This document shows, in pieces, positions 17,360 to 27,179 of a DNA stretch of 64,000 bases. Every line of letters starts with the position of its first letter. Position 1 is the stretch's first letter. A program made the translations under genes and the position numbers. Under the pieces are notes generated by a model. That model was not told the origin of the DNA. It did no database searches and was given only the letters and a program-made list of their open reading frames with translations. This DNA is from Lachnospiraceae bacterium. Its GTDB lineage: Bacteria; Bacillota; Clostridia; Lachnospirales; Lachnospiraceae. The stretch spans positions 18,458 through 82,457 of the forward strand of contig CABJBK010000014.1 in assembly GCA_902363825.1 (NCBI GenBank), given 5' to 3'.

Positions 17360-18090
17360 ACCCAAATATGATAAACAATTTTGGAATGAATTGTATTCAT
17401 TTACACACTCTGTGATCCATTTGGCACCATCACCTGTAACAACCTTGATGCTGGATAGCTGCTCTGGAGTAAGCTGTTTATAAAACTTTTCAAGAACGGA
17501 TTTGCCATGGCCTTCCGATGCCCATACCACTGTGTTGGTATCGTGATTAACGATTACTGTAATGTACTTGTGACCCTTTTTGTAACTGGTTTCGTCAATG
17601 CCGATATTAACCAGACCATCAAGTCTTCTTGAGCGCTCCGGTTCTAAATCGTGAAGAGCACGATTGACACAGCGACCTACAGTTTCCCAGTCCACTCTCA
17701 TGAAGTATGATGTGGTACTTCTTGGAAGATAGGATGCAAACCATGCAACGGTAAGGTCGAAATCCTTGGTAAATCTACTACCTGGATATGCCCATGGAAC
17801 TTCGGCAACATATACCCCATGTTCAAGGCAGATGATACGATGCGTCTGGTATTCAACTTCGACCAGAATACCACCCCAGTCCAGCCCCTCCAAGTGGTTG
17901 GTTTGCTGGAATGTTTGTCATAAGCAGGACATGATTTGTGACAGAAAGGGCAGTCATTCTCATGCCATTTATTAGGTCTGGCTTTGATACGGATGTGTTT
18001 CACGCCATCCTCATCAGAGTAAAGATTAAAATTTTCAGGCCACAATTCCGTAATGATTGATGCTTGACAGTCTCCTTCAAGTTCGCTATA
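17360..18090 (-). pseudogene. ISL3-family transposase, frameshifted and truncated
   Basis: The N-terminal part, in one minus-strand frame, reads LWPENFNLYSDEDGVKHIRI followed by the zinc-finger cysteines DCPFCHKSCPAYDKH. The frame shifts near 17890, after which another frame continues with FDLTVAWFASYLPRST, DWETVGRCVNRALHDL, GIDETSYKKGHKY (first catalytic Asp) and VVTGDGAKWI (second Asp). The C-terminal third with the catalytic Glu is missing. These are ISL3 (TnpA) hallmarks. It lies 25 bases behind ftsH. Confidence 0.85.
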
Positions 18091-18225
18091 ATAATAAACG
18101 CAAAATTTTAGTGGACTTTTCCGGATTCGGTCATCTTTTTGCCACACAGCTATCTTGTGATAGTTGTGTGGCTTTTTTGTTGCCTGTATCTCGGAAGTAT
18201 TAGCAGAATGGAGGACTATATCTGT

Positions 18226-18429
18226 ATGGGAAAAAATTTTTTGTCTCTTATCAAGACGTGCCGTAGTGTACGGGCTTATAAATCGGAATCTGTCCCTTCC
18301 AAGGCTTTGGACGCTGTACTGGAAGCAGGGACTTATCCGGTCCAGGAAGTCGGTCAGCCCGCAGCACGCAAACAAAACTATATTGTTCGGACAATTTGTG
18401 GAGAAGAGGGAAAGCATGCAGACCAATAA
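18226..18429 (+). pseudogene. Nitroreductase-like N-terminal fragment
   Basis: The frame reads MGKNFLSLIKTCRSVRAYKS then KALDAVLEAGTYP, which is the N-terminus of the NADPH/FMN nitroreductase family (the FMN-binding R-S-V-R-x-Y/F segment). After about 45 residues the sequence loses similarity and runs into the start of the MATE gene. It is a gene scrap at the junction with the transferred MATE block. Confidence 0.6.
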
Positions 18430-19756
18430 CAAAATGGCGGTTGCGCCCGTTGGAAAACTCATCTGGCAAATGTCGATACCGCCGCTGATTTCCATGTTTC
18501 TGCAATATTCCTATAATCTGATAGACAGCGCGTTTGTAGCGCGGCTGAGTGAAAATGCTTTGACGGCGGTTTCCCTGTCGTTTCCCATTACAACTTTGAT
18601 GAATGCGACATCTATCTGGATCGGCGTTGGCGTGAATGTACTGATTGCAGGGTATCTTGGACAGAAAAAGCAGGATGAGGCAAATACTACCGTCACACAT
18701 GGATTGTTACTGGCCTTTGGAATTGGTGCTTTGCTCAATCTTCTGTCATTACTGATTATGAAATCCTACTTTAGGGCATTCACCAATAACGAAGAAATTT
18801 ATCAGTTGAGTCTTGACTATATGAGCGTATGTTCGTTCATGCAAATTCCAAACATGGTGCATATCGCCATCCAGAAGATGATACAGGCCACCGGGAACAT
18901 GGTCGCTCCCATGTGGTTCCAGATTGCGGGCGTGGTCGTCAACTTCGTGTTCGACCCCATTCTGATTTTTGGGATTGGTATTTTCCCGGCTATGGGAATC
19001 CGCGGCGCTGCGGTAGCTACCGTTGCAGGCTATCTGCTGTCCATGATTTTGGCATTTGCTTTACTGCTGGGCAAAAAGCAGAAAGTGCAGGTAAAAATCA
19101 AAGGCTTTCATTTGCAAAAGCAGATGATCCGCCGTATTTTTGCCTTTGGCCTGCCATCTTTTATTATGAACGCCCTCAGTTCGTTTATGGTGACGTTCGT
19201 CAATCTGTTTTTGGTGGCGTATTCCTATACGGCGATCGCTTTCTTCGGCGCATATTTTAAGGTGCAGCAGCTGATTGTTATGACGGTAAACGGCTTGATT
19301 CAAGGCTGTTTGCCTGTCATGCGGTTTAACTACGGCGCAGGCAACAGCGAACGGCTGCATTCCGCTTTCCGATATGGAACTGTTTTGATCACCGGCATGA
19401 TGATACTGGGGACGTTGGCTGCCCTCATCTTTCCGGCGCAGATTCTGGGATTGTTTACGGCGTCGGAAGCCATGCGCTCCTTTGGAATCTCCGCCATGCG
19501 GATCATGGCGGCAAGCTATCTGTTTTGCGGCCTCTCTACGATGATTTCCACCTATTTTCAGGCCATAGAAAAAGTAGGTTCCAGCATAGCGATTCAATTA
19601 TGCAGACAACTGCTTTTCCTTGTTCCTGCCTTATGGTGTCTGGACAAATTATTCCAACTGAACGGAATCTGGCTTGCATTTCCTGTTGCGGAAACCACCA
19701 CTATGCTCATTGCTCTCGTAATAATGGCATGGCATCGCCACAAAAATATCTTATAA
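18416..19756 (+). CDS. MATE family multidrug/cation antiporter (first of two)
   Basis: A 446-residue, 12-helix transporter. It begins PVGKLIWQMSIPPLISMFLQ and has the MATE pattern SYNLIDSAFVARLSENALTAVSL in the first bundle, with a repeat in the second half (FFGAYFKVQQLIVMTVNGLIQG and FNYGAGNSERL). ATG 18416 is chosen over in-frame codons upstream because MATE similarity begins there, behind GAGAAGAGGG. These pumps export cationic drugs in exchange for Na+ or H+. Codons are richer in G/C at third positions than in the 7-16 kb genes. The second MATE gene follows after 19 bases. Confidence 0.9.
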   Translation: MQTNNKMAVAPVGKLIWQMSIPPLISMFLQYSYNLIDSAFVARLSENALTAVSLSFPITTLMNATSIWIGVGVNVLIAGYLGQKKQDEANTTVTHGLLLAFGIGALLNLLSLLIMKSYFRAFTNNEEIYQLSLDYMSVCSFMQIPNMVHIAIQKMIQATGNMVAPMWFQIAGVVVNFVFDPILIFGIGIFPAMGIRGAAVATVAGYLLSMILAFALLLGKKQKVQVKIKGFHLQKQMIRRIFAFGLPSFIMNALSSFMVTFVNLFLVAYSYTAIAFFGAYFKVQQLIVMTVNGLIQGCLPVMRFNYGAGNSERLHSAFRYGTVLITGMMILGTLAALIFPAQILGLFTASEAMRSFGISAMRIMAASYLFCGLSTMISTYFQAIEKVGSSIAIQLCRQLLFLVPALWCLDKLFQLNGIWLAFPVAETTTMLIALVIMAWHRHKNIL

Positions 19757-19775
19757 CATGTTCCAAGGAGGAGAA

Positions 19776-21131
19776 ATGATGAACGATACTTTTATGAAAG
19801 AAAAACCGGTATTGCCGCTGATTTTATCCATGACCCTGCCTATGGTTTTATCCATGCTGGTTAATTCTCTATACAACATTATCGACAGCTTTTTCGTCGC
19901 GCAGATCAGCGAGGAAGCTATGACGGCATTATCACTGGTTTACCCAGTTCAAAATTTTATCAATGCTGTTGGAATTGGATTTGGCGTTGGAATCAACGCA
20001 GTGATCGCCTTCTATCTAGGCGCTGGAGATAACAAAAAAGCAGATCAAGCTGCCACGCAGGGACTTGTGCTTGCCATGATTCACGGCGTTGTTATGACAG
20101 TCTGCTGTATTACAATGATGCCGGCTTTTTTAGGAATGTTCACTTCATCCAAGACAGTGATTGAACTTGGCGTCCGCTATTCTGTTATTGCGTTCGCTTT
20201 TACATTGATTATCATTGTTGGTGTTACATTCGAGAAACTATTCCAAGCTGTAGGAAACATGAAAACAACCATGATCAGCTTGATGTGTGGGTGTATAACA
20301 AACATTGTCTTAGACCCCGTTCTGATTTTTGGCTATGGTCCATTCCCTGAAATGGGAATCGAAGGCGCCGCGCTGGCAACCGGCATCGGGCAGGCCTTGA
20401 CGCTTGCGATTTATCTGGTCGTTTATTTTGTGCGGCCAATTCGCGTGCATATCCGCAGGCAGTACATTTTGCTCAGCAAAAAGATGGTAATAAAGCTGTA
20501 CTCCATCGGCATTCCCGCAACCTTGAATCTTGCGCTCCCATCTCTTTTGATTTCGGCGCTCAATGCTATTTTGGCGGCATATTCCGAAGTGTATATTCTG
20601 GTTTTGGGAATCTATTACAAATTGCAGACATTCATCTATCTTCCGGCTAATGGCATTGTTCAGGGGATGCGCCCATTGATCGGCTATAACTACGGTGCGG
20701 GGGAGAACAAAAGAGTCAGCCAGATTTATAAAATCGTCTTGTGCATGAGCGGTATCATTATGGTACTTGGGACAGTGATATGTCTGCTAATCCCCGGCCA
20801 GCTTATTGGGCTGTTTACCCACACAGAAGCGACAATCCAGACCGGGGAAACAGCCCTGCGTATCATCGGCACCGGATTTATCGTCTCGGCGGTTTCCGTT
20901 ACATCTTCCGGCGCACTGGAGGGACTTGGAAAAGGCACTCCTTCATTACTGATTTCACTTTGCCGGTATGTTGTGGTTATCATCCCAACTGCGGTTTTAC
21001 TCAGCAGGTTTTTCGGAGCGGTTGGTGTCTGGAATGCGTTTTGGATCACGGAAGCGATCGCCGCGGTCATTTCCCTTATCATTTACCGCAAGGCGATTGC
21101 AAAACCTGTGACGACGGCCCGAAAGGAATGA
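19776..21131 (+). CDS. MATE family multidrug/cation antiporter (second of two)
   Basis: A 451-residue, 12-helix protein. MATE signatures are LPLILSMTLPMVLSMLVNSL, YNIIDSFFVAQISEEAMTAL and GIVQGMRPLIGYNYGAGENK. It is homologous but not near-identical to the preceding gene. AAGGAGGAG (19765-19773) precedes two adjacent ATGs at 19776 and 19779; the second has the better spacing. The two genes are an operon and may form separate pumps or a heteromer (inference). The flanks are recombinase and transposase fragments. Confidence 0.9.
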   Translation: MMNDTFMKEKPVLPLILSMTLPMVLSMLVNSLYNIIDSFFVAQISEEAMTALSLVYPVQNFINAVGIGFGVGINAVIAFYLGAGDNKKADQAATQGLVLAMIHGVVMTVCCITMMPAFLGMFTSSKTVIELGVRYSVIAFAFTLIIIVGVTFEKLFQAVGNMKTTMISLMCGCITNIVLDPVLIFGYGPFPEMGIEGAALATGIGQALTLAIYLVVYFVRPIRVHIRRQYILLSKKMVIKLYSIGIPATLNLALPSLLISALNAILAAYSEVYILVLGIYYKLQTFIYLPANGIVQGMRPLIGYNYGAGENKRVSQIYKIVLCMSGIIMVLGTVICLLIPGQLIGLFTHTEATIQTGETALRIIGTGFIVSAVSVTSSGALEGLGKGTPSLLISLCRYVVVIIPTAVLLSRFFGAVGVWNAFWITEAIAAVISLIIYRKAIAKPVTTARKE

Positions 21132-21184
21132 ATGCCGTCCTGCTCGACTGCGCCGGATAAATTTCTGCTTCTCTAAGGTGAACG

Positions 21185-21476
21185 GCATATCTGATGAACA
21201 CCGAGGGCAAGTATATTGCCAATAAGCGTGTCAAGCATCCGTACAGTTGGGCGAAGACAACCGTATATCAAATTTTGAGCAATCCTGTTTATTTAGGAAA
21301 ATTGGTCAGCCAACGCTATACTACAAGATCTTTCAAGGACAAGCGCATCGTAGAGCGTCCGCCGGAAGAATGGGTTATCGTAGAGAACACACATGAACCG
21401 CTGGTCGATCAAGCCACCTTTGATACAGTACAGGAGCGTATCAAAATCAAGCAGCCTGCTACTTGGACCAACAAGG
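21185..21476 (+). pseudogene. Large serine recombinase, internal fragment
   Basis: The frame from 21194 reads GKYIANKRVKHPYSWAKTTV, then YQILSNPVYLGKLVSQRYTT and EEWVIVENTHEPLVDQATFD. This matches the 'Recombinase' domain of TnpX-like serine integrases. The catalytic N-terminal resolvase domain is missing, and the C-terminus is cut by the IS30 fragment at about 21477. It suggests that the MATE pair arrived on a larger transposon of the Tn4451/Tn5397 kind (inference). Confidence 0.8.
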
Positions 21477-21477
21477 T

Positions 21478-22078
21478 AAGAATACAGGATCCGCACAGAC
21501 AGATCGAGTTCTGGGTGATTCGTTACAATCTGATACGGAGACTGTCCCTGAAAAATCAGAGGCGTGATGACCATATCTTTCTGATGCAGTTCATGTCTGG
21601 TCATATTTATACCGGCTCTGGACTGTGAGAGACATTCTTTGTATCTGCGATCAGCAAAAATAGCATCATAGCGGTATTTGTGGGCAATCGTGCAGTGACT
21701 GATTGCTTTTGGACACCCGTTACACACATAAGGTGCTTTATCAAGTCGGTTACATCGTTCTTTGATAAAGTCCGGACATGTCTGGTTGCAGGTTGGACAG
21801 GTGGTACATTTGACACCACAGAGAATGATCTTGCCACAGGCATTGACTTTTTTGCAATGATATCTGTGGATGCAGAAGTTATGTGCATTGTTAAAACAGC
21901 CTTTGTGATACCAGTCGCTGAGCCTGTGCAGTCTGATTTCTTTTGAGATTGTTGTTGGATCTTTACAAAGATATCTTGCAATGTCCTTAAAAGAACAGCC
22001 AGTGTTTAGGGATTTTTCAATATATTTGCGATCTTCGAGAGTAAGATGCTTTTGATTACCGGGAATATATTTGCTCAT
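21478..22078 (-). pseudogene. IS30-family transposase, N-terminal two-thirds
   Basis: The minus-strand frame starts MSKYIPGNQKHLTLEDRKYI and has the IS30 helix-turn-helix (GCSFKDIARYLCKDPTTISKE). Then come a cysteine-rich stretch (CGVKCTTCPTCNQTCPDF) and a region ending SPYQIVTNHPELDLSVRILY, where the DDE domain should begin. The rest is lost at the junction with the serine recombinase fragment. No inverted repeats could be assigned. Confidence 0.8.
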
Positions 22079-22386
22079 GCTAGTTCTCCTTCTACTGCTG
22101 TCAGAAGGCCAACCTGAGCATACCACTTATGATGTGCAAGGTTAAATTCCACTTGTGCAGAAGAGAATTCCACCGTATAAATGGATGGTGGAATTAAACT
22201 TTGCAATTTTCAAAAATTCCATATATTTCCGATTACATTTAAAAAATTCAGCATGATATGTTATAATGGAAAGTGAAAATTACCGGGATACCGTTCTGCA
22301 GATACCGGTATTGGATGATTTTCGGAATACATAAGGGGAACACTTATAAAAACAACAGAAAAAATGATTTTAGGAGGCAAAGGATT

Positions 22387-24477
22387 ATGAAATCAGTACG
22401 GACAAAGCTTATAGCATCTATTTTGATCTGTTCTCTTTTTACATCGGTTCTGATCGGGGTGATTGCAATTTCAAATTCTGTGCGGACAGCCGGAAAAGAT
22501 GCAATGACCATGATGCAGCTTACCGGGCAGAAGAAGACCGAAGAGATCAATTCCACGATTCAGAAGATTGAGCAGTCGGTGGATACGCTCAGTGAAGTCG
22601 CAATGAGTAATTTTGACTATGATTCGTTCCGGCAGAGCAAGGATTATGCGGATACATACACCGAGACGGTACAGCAGGCGGTGCTTGATTTTGCAAACCA
22701 TACAAATGGGGCAGTGACGGTATATCTGCGGTATAACCCGAATTACTCCAATCCGACATCCGGTGTCTTTGCACAGCGCCAGTCAGTTGACAGTGAACTG
22801 CAGTGCCTGACACCGACGGATTTTTCCATGTATGATGAAAGCGATGTGGAGCATGTCGGCTGGTATTATCTTCCGGTACAGGCAAAGGAAGCTATCTGGA
22901 TGTCACCGTACATGAATGAAAATATCAATATTTACATGATCTCATACGTTGTGCCATTGTTTGCAGAAGATGGAACATCGATCGGTATTGTTGGTATGGA
23001 TATCGATTTTTCACAGATTACCGATCTGGTTGACGAGACAAAAGTATACCAGAGTGGATATGCATTTTTGACGGATGCATCGGCAGCAGTCATGTACCAC
23101 AAAAATGCGGATGAGGGCACAAAGCTTTCCGATCTGGATTCCTCGCTTTCTAAGAGTGCAGATTTTATCGGAGATGACGGTAATCAGGGAAAGACGATGG
23201 ATTATTCCTATAAAAATGTAAACAAGAAATTTGCGTTTTACAATTTGGATAATGGTATGAAGCTTGTCCTTACCGCCCCGGTATCTGAAATTTATGCAGA
23301 GGCATATGGGCTGGCAAAATTGATCATTATCGCCATGATCGTTGCATTTGTCCTGTCTGCTGTGATTGGCGTGATCATCGGTACCGGTATGACCAGACCG
23401 ATCCGCCAGTTGACCGCTGTGATCGAACAGACAGCGGAACTGGATTTCCGCCCGACCAAAGAGGGAGGCAAATTGCGGAAACAGAAGGATGAGATCGGAA
23501 ACATGGCAACAAAGATCCACATTATGAGAAAGAAGCTCCGGGAGATGATGGGAGACCTGCAGCAGACACAGCAGGTACTCGAGGGCAACGCAGAGGATTT
23601 GAATCATCTGATGGAGCAGAACAGTGCGTATGCAGAAGATAACTCCGCTGCAACGCAGGAACTGGCAGCCGGGATGGAAGAGACCAGTGCAAATGCGGCG
23701 CACATTGTGGAAAACGTTGGAATTATGAGAGAAAGTTCCGACAATATCCAGCGGCTTGCAGAGGATGGAGAGAAAAATTCCAGACAGATCCAGGAGCGTG
23801 CCGGAGAGATGGAGCGGATCAGTACGGAGTCCCGCCACAAGACAGACCAGATGTATGCGGTCATGAAACAGAAGACGGATGCCGCTGTGGAGCAGGCGAA
23901 ATCCGTACAGAAGATCAATGCGCTGACAGACAACATCAAACAGATTTCTTCCCAGACAAACCTTCTGGCATTAAATGCCAATATTGAGGCAGCCAGGGCT
24001 GGCGAAGCGGGCAGGGGATTTGCGGTTGTTGCTTCCGAAATCGGAGATCTGGCAACGCAGACACTGGATACCGTTTCCACAATTGACGAGATTGTAGGAG
24101 AGGTCAACAGTTCGGTTTCCAATATGACCGAATGCCTCACAACGATTATGGAATTTCTGGAACAGACCGTTCTTGGGGATTATGAGCATTTCGCACAGGT
24201 GGGGGAGCAGTATCATGCCGATGCGGACACATTCCAGCAGATCATGCAGCAGACAAAAGAAGCAGTGGATGCATTAGAGCAGCACATTGGAGAGATCTCT
24301 TCTACCGTATCAGAGATCAACTCCATGGTGGAACAGTCCACAGACGGAATCAGCGGTATTGCCGAGAAATCCGGCAGTACGCAGAACCTTGTAACCGAGG
24401 GTTATGACAAGCTGCAGGAGTGCACACAGTCCGTCAATGTGATCCGGGATTTTGTCGCGCAGTTTCATTTGGATTGA
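22387..24477 (+). CDS. Methyl-accepting chemotaxis protein with dCache sensor
   Basis: A 696-residue receptor. Transmembrane helix 1 is about residues 10-30 ([20 protein letters not shown]). The large extracellular dCache-type sensor (about 35-310) contains [20 protein letters not shown] and [16 protein letters not shown]; dCache domains bind small molecules such as amino acids. Helix 2 ([20 protein letters not shown]), HAMP and the signalling hairpin tip ([20 protein letters not shown]) follow. The start at ATG 22387 follows GGAGG at 22373-22377. Monocistronic. Confidence 0.93.
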   Translation: MKSVRTKLIASILICSLFTSVLIGVIAISNSVRTAGKDAMTMMQLTGQKKTEEINSTIQKIEQSVDTLSEVAMSNFDYDSFRQSKDYADTYTETVQQAVLDFANHTNGAVTVYLRYNPNYSNPTSGVFAQRQSVDSELQCLTPTDFSMYDESDVEHVGWYYLPVQAKEAIWMSPYMNENINIYMISYVVPLFAEDGTSIGIVGMDIDFSQITDLVDETKVYQSGYAFLTDASAAVMYHKNADEGTKLSDLDSSLSKSADFIGDDGNQGKTMDYSYKNVNKKFAFYNLDNGMKLVLTAPVSEIYAEAYGLAKLIIIAMIVAFVLSAVIGVIIGTGMTRPIRQLTAVIEQTAELDFRPTKEGGKLRKQKDEIGNMATKIHIMRKKLREMMGDLQQTQQVLEGNAEDLNHLMEQNSAYAEDNSAATQELAAGMEETSANAAHIVENVGIMRESSDNIQRLAEDGEKNSRQIQERAGEMERISTESRHKTDQMYAVMKQKTDAAVEQAKSVQKINALTDNIKQISSQTNLLALNANIEAARAGEAGRGFAVVASEIGDLATQTLDTVSTIDEIVGEVNSSVSNMTECLTTIMEFLEQTVLGDYEHFAQVGEQYHADADTFQQIMQQTKEAVDALEQHIGEISSTVSEINSMVEQSTDGISGIAEKSGSTQNLVTEGYDKLQECTQSVNVIRDFVAQFHLD

Positions 24478-24588
24478 TAATTGTCCGAAGATAAGTTAAG
24501 ACGCGGTTAGCATAGACTAACATGAAACTCTTTAACTCTTTTAAATATAGGAAAAGGAAATTTTACATCGGAAACGAGGAAAATTATA

Positions 24589-25434
24589 ATGAAGAAAACA
24601 TTAAAACCGGAAACCACAAAACCGCAATATGTTGTGACAACAGACATTACTTATGCGCAGGTTGATTCCTGGTTCGGTCATTGCCGGAGAGATCTCAAAC
24701 TGGATCTCATCTATCCGGAGGATGGGGAAGGAAAGACATATCCATGTATTGTATGGATTTGCGGTGGCGCATGGCAGCGCATGGACAAAGCAGCGCATCT
24801 GGCATATCTGGGCACACTGGCACAGGAAGGGTTTGTTGTTGCCAGCGTAGAGTACCGGACATCCAACGAGGGAACACATCCGATGCAGCTGTGTGATATC
24901 AAGGCAGCAATCCGATATCTTCGTGCATATGCAAAAAGATATCGGATTAACAGTGAAAAATTTGGTGTGATGGGAGAATCTGCAGGAGGATATCTGACAT
25001 GTATGGCAGCACTGGATCAGGATAAAAAACTGGATACAGGTGAGTATCTGGAGTATTCCAGTCAGGTTCAGGCGGCCTGTCCGTGGTATCCGCCGACCGA
25101 TGCGTCCCATTTTCCATATGATGATGTGGAAAAGGCAGCCATGTCTTCAGAGTCGCTGCTGATGGGATTTAATGTTATGACACATCTGCAGGAAGCTTAT
25201 GAGAATTCCCCGGTTTCCAAAGTGACACCGGATGCGCCGCCATTCCTGCTGATTCATGGAACCAAAGACAGTACCGTGCCTTTTTCGCAGAGTGAGGAAT
25301 TGTATGATGCGTTAGAAGCAGCCGGCTGTGATGTGACATTGCTTGCGCTTGATGGCGCAGAGCATGCGGACCTGATGTTTTTCCAGGATGAAGTATGGCA
25401 GCAGATCATTGCATTTTTTAAACGGACATTATAA
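24589..25434 (+). CDS. Alpha/beta hydrolase, BD-FAE/esterase-lipase type
   Basis: A 281-residue cytoplasmic enzyme. The oxyanion motif is VWICGGAWQRMDK, the nucleophile elbow is GVMGESAGGYL (Ser in GESAG), the acid region is LIHGTKDSTVPFSQSEEL and the catalytic His is in GAEHADLMF. This pattern fits carboxylesterases of the BD-FAE family that remove acetyl or feruloyl groups from plant polysaccharides. Its location 2 kb from a GH51 arabinofuranosidase supports a glycan role, though it is not in the same operon. RBS: GAAACGAGGAAA. Confidence 0.85.
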   Translation: MKKTLKPETTKPQYVVTTDITYAQVDSWFGHCRRDLKLDLIYPEDGEGKTYPCIVWICGGAWQRMDKAAHLAYLGTLAQEGFVVASVEYRTSNEGTHPMQLCDIKAAIRYLRAYAKRYRINSEKFGVMGESAGGYLTCMAALDQDKKLDTGEYLEYSSQVQAACPWYPPTDASHFPYDDVEKAAMSSESLLMGFNVMTHLQEAYENSPVSKVTPDAPPFLLIHGTKDSTVPFSQSEELYDALEAAGCDVTLLALDGAEHADLMFFQDEVWQQIIAFFKRTL

Positions 25435-25481
25435 TAAGTGATCTGGTATCCGGATAAGGAAAGGTTCAAAGATTAATTGAT

Positions 25482-26011
25482 ATGAAAAAACAGCAGATAA
25501 CATTCGTATAATAGGAAAATCCGATGGCCCGACATCCGTTTTTATTGCCGGAAAAGACAAAAAGAAAACGTTAAGACAGAAGATAGAAAAGAGCATGTAT
25601 GACTTCCGGCGAAAGCGTGTAATCAAATTTCTGAGGGCAGATTCGCACTCTGTGGATGAGGTGGCAGATTATGTGGTCAGGGAACTGGGGTATACCGAAG
25701 TAAATCCATCGGATGAAACATACCAGACAGAATATTCCAATATGCGCGCATCGTTTCTGTTGCAATATCGTCCGGAACTGCTTGGAGATCTCACGGAGCC
25801 CCAAAGACCACAACAGTGGGATGAAAAAAGCGTGATGGAGTTTATGAAGCAGATCGAACAGAGAACCGAGGCTGCGCGGGCAGTTCCAAAGGCAGAGTTT
25901 GATATTGATTTTCATCTGTACCGGAAAACCGGCCGGGAGTTTCAGATGAGCATATCAATAGAAAAAATTGTTTTGTATGTCCCACAAGACAGCACTAATG
26001 GGACATCGTAA
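25482..26011 (+). CDS. Unknown protein with IIGKSDGPTSVFIAGK motif, probable frameshift in its start
   Basis: The frame read from 25502 gives IRIIGKSDGPTSVFIAGKDK, then a basic stretch (QKIEKSMYDFRRKRVIKFL) and about 100 hydrophilic residues. Without a frameshift, the first ATG in frame is 25595, inside the protein. ATG 25482 starts the sequence but is out of frame by one base within a run of six As (25485-25490); a seventh A would give MKKTADNIRIIGKSDGP. The motif resembles the G-x-DGPTS(I/V)F loop of sodium-pumping decarboxylase beta subunits, but this protein is soluble. Function unknown. The end overlaps a hairpin array. Confidence 0.5.
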
Positions 26012-26083
26012 ATGATTTTTTGTCTATATGTCCCAGTGCTAGAGAAAAGAGGGACATAACAAGAGACTTTTTTGTATATGTCC
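25976..26083. repeat. Cluster of related hairpins with ATGTCCC arms
   Basis: TATGTCCCA (25976-25984) pairs with TGGGACAT (25999-26006). TATGTCCC (26027-26034) pairs with GGGACATA (26051-26058). A third half-site TATGTCC is at 26077-26083. Each left arm follows a T-rich TTTTGT stretch about 50 bases after the previous one. The loops differ in sequence, so the arms are what is conserved. Confidence 0.6.
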
Positions 26084-26116
26084 AGCATTAGAATGCAAGA
26101 CCCGGATACTTAATGT

Positions 26117-26338
26117 AAACAGTGGACACAATGTCGAATGAATGAATCCATATCGTATTGTATCCGGCATGACATTTTAAAGGATGTTTTGCTCAAGAAT
26201 CGAAGCGAGGTGCGCCATATGCTGTTAACAGAATTTGATGAAAAGAAATTTGCAAAGTCCACGTGGAAAGAGGGGCATGAGGAAAATTTCAAAACGGGGA
26301 TATTCCATTCAAAAATGGCATTAGTTAGAGCAACCTAA
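26117..26338 (+). pseudogene. Rpn-family (PD-(D/E)XK) nuclease/transposase-like, C-terminal fragment
   Basis: The frame around 26138 reads CIRHDILKDVLLKNRSEVRH then MLLTEFDEKKFAKSTWKEG. This is the conserved C-terminal stretch of Rpn recombination-promoting nucleases, where 'H-DIL-FLL-NR-EV--M-LTE-DEE' precedes a charged tail. The nuclease domain is absent. It is a scrap among several in this region. Confidence 0.55.
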
Positions 26339-26343
26339 CCAAT

Positions 26344-26640
26344 GCCATTTTCCTGTTTCACCTCCACGTATTGCGCAACTGGAACGGGAAAACGAACAGC
26401 TTCGGGCGGAACTCGAAGTATATAAAAACCGCAATACCGGCGGGAGGAAAGCATGACGAAGCATGGATGACTTCTTACCGGGATTTTGCTGTAAAATACG
26501 AGGGTGGGATGACAATTATGGAAATTGTTGCACAGGGGGAAATCAGCCGCAGGACAGCGTACCGGTATAAGGCTTATTACGATGAGGTGCAGAAAAATAA
26601 TAGATATAAAAAAAGAAACGAGCAACCCCTTCAGCGATAA
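26344..26640 (+). pseudogene. Frameshifted coiled-coil/helix-turn-helix protein remnant
   Basis: One frame gives IAQLERENEQLRAELEVYKN (coiled coil) and stops at a TGA near 26455. The next frame continues with HDEAWMTSYRDFAVKYEGGM then IMEIVAQGEISRRTAYRYKA, which looks like a resolvase-type helix-turn-helix. Together they look like one small DNA-binding protein broken by a frameshift. I do not recognise the family. From 26641 to 26803 I see nothing. Confidence 0.5.
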
Positions 26641-26803
26641 CAGCTTACCGGACAAAAAACCTATTTCTTAATATAAAAAGAATAACCCCATTTCATTTTA
26701 CAGTCAAGTAACTCAACTTTCCCAGCAGATACTTCCGAGTAAAGCCTGAATAAATCCGGCTTGGGATGCAATCCATTCGGTTACTTTACTTTTTAGTACA
26801 GAT

Positions 26804-27148
26804 GTGATATCTGCAGAAAGCGTTGATATATTGGTTATAGTTGAAGTTAAGCGACCAACAGCGGATGATAGACCACATGCAGATAATGAGGTAAATGAGT
26901 ATATAAATAAGTCGCAATATGTTATTTTGACTGATTGCATTACATGGGAAATACATGAAATGAACAAGGAAACAAGAATTTATTATTTGAGCAAAGAGAG
27001 ACAGAGGGTTTGTGAACGTAGTATTCCAAAAACGAAAAAAGATAGAATAATTAACTGGATAGATAATTCCATTCCGAATAATGATTGGGATGAATTACAT
27101 AATGCTATAAAAGAAATAGTACAGGCTAAGTCATATTTGCTGAATTGA
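26804..27148 (+). CDS. Fragmentary PD-(D/E)XK nuclease-like protein
   Basis: A 114-residue frame beginning MISAESVDILVIVEVKRPTA. The D-ILVIVEVK segment resembles the D...(E)xK core of restriction-type nucleases, and later YVILTDCITWEIHEMN fits the following strands, as in type I restriction R-subunit N-termini. The upstream frame (from about 26715) also has readable residues, so the 5' part may be missing or frameshifted. The SD is poor. It may be a non-functional remnant. Confidence 0.4.
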   Translation: MISAESVDILVIVEVKRPTADDRPHADNEVNEYINKSQYVILTDCITWEIHEMNKETRIYYLSKERQRVCERSIPKTKKDRIINWIDNSIPNNDWDELHNAIKEIVQAKSYLLN

Positions 27149-27179
27149 AAATTGAAGATAATGTAAAGGTGGGATTGCA

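Noticed and set aside
18100..18420. Guanidine or other efflux riboswitch ahead of the MATE pair
   Set aside because: The region is explained by the ISL3 end and a nitroreductase scrap; no riboswitch consensus was seen.
19061..19597. Minus-strand 178-codon frame inside the first MATE gene
   Set aside because: Antisense shadow; the His/Arg-rich composition mirrors the transporter codons on the other strand.
22127..22386. Riboswitch or leader RNA ahead of the dCache MCP gene
   Set aside because: Only a TTCCAC/GTGGAA inverted repeat and a TATAAT box are visible; no known riboswitch core.
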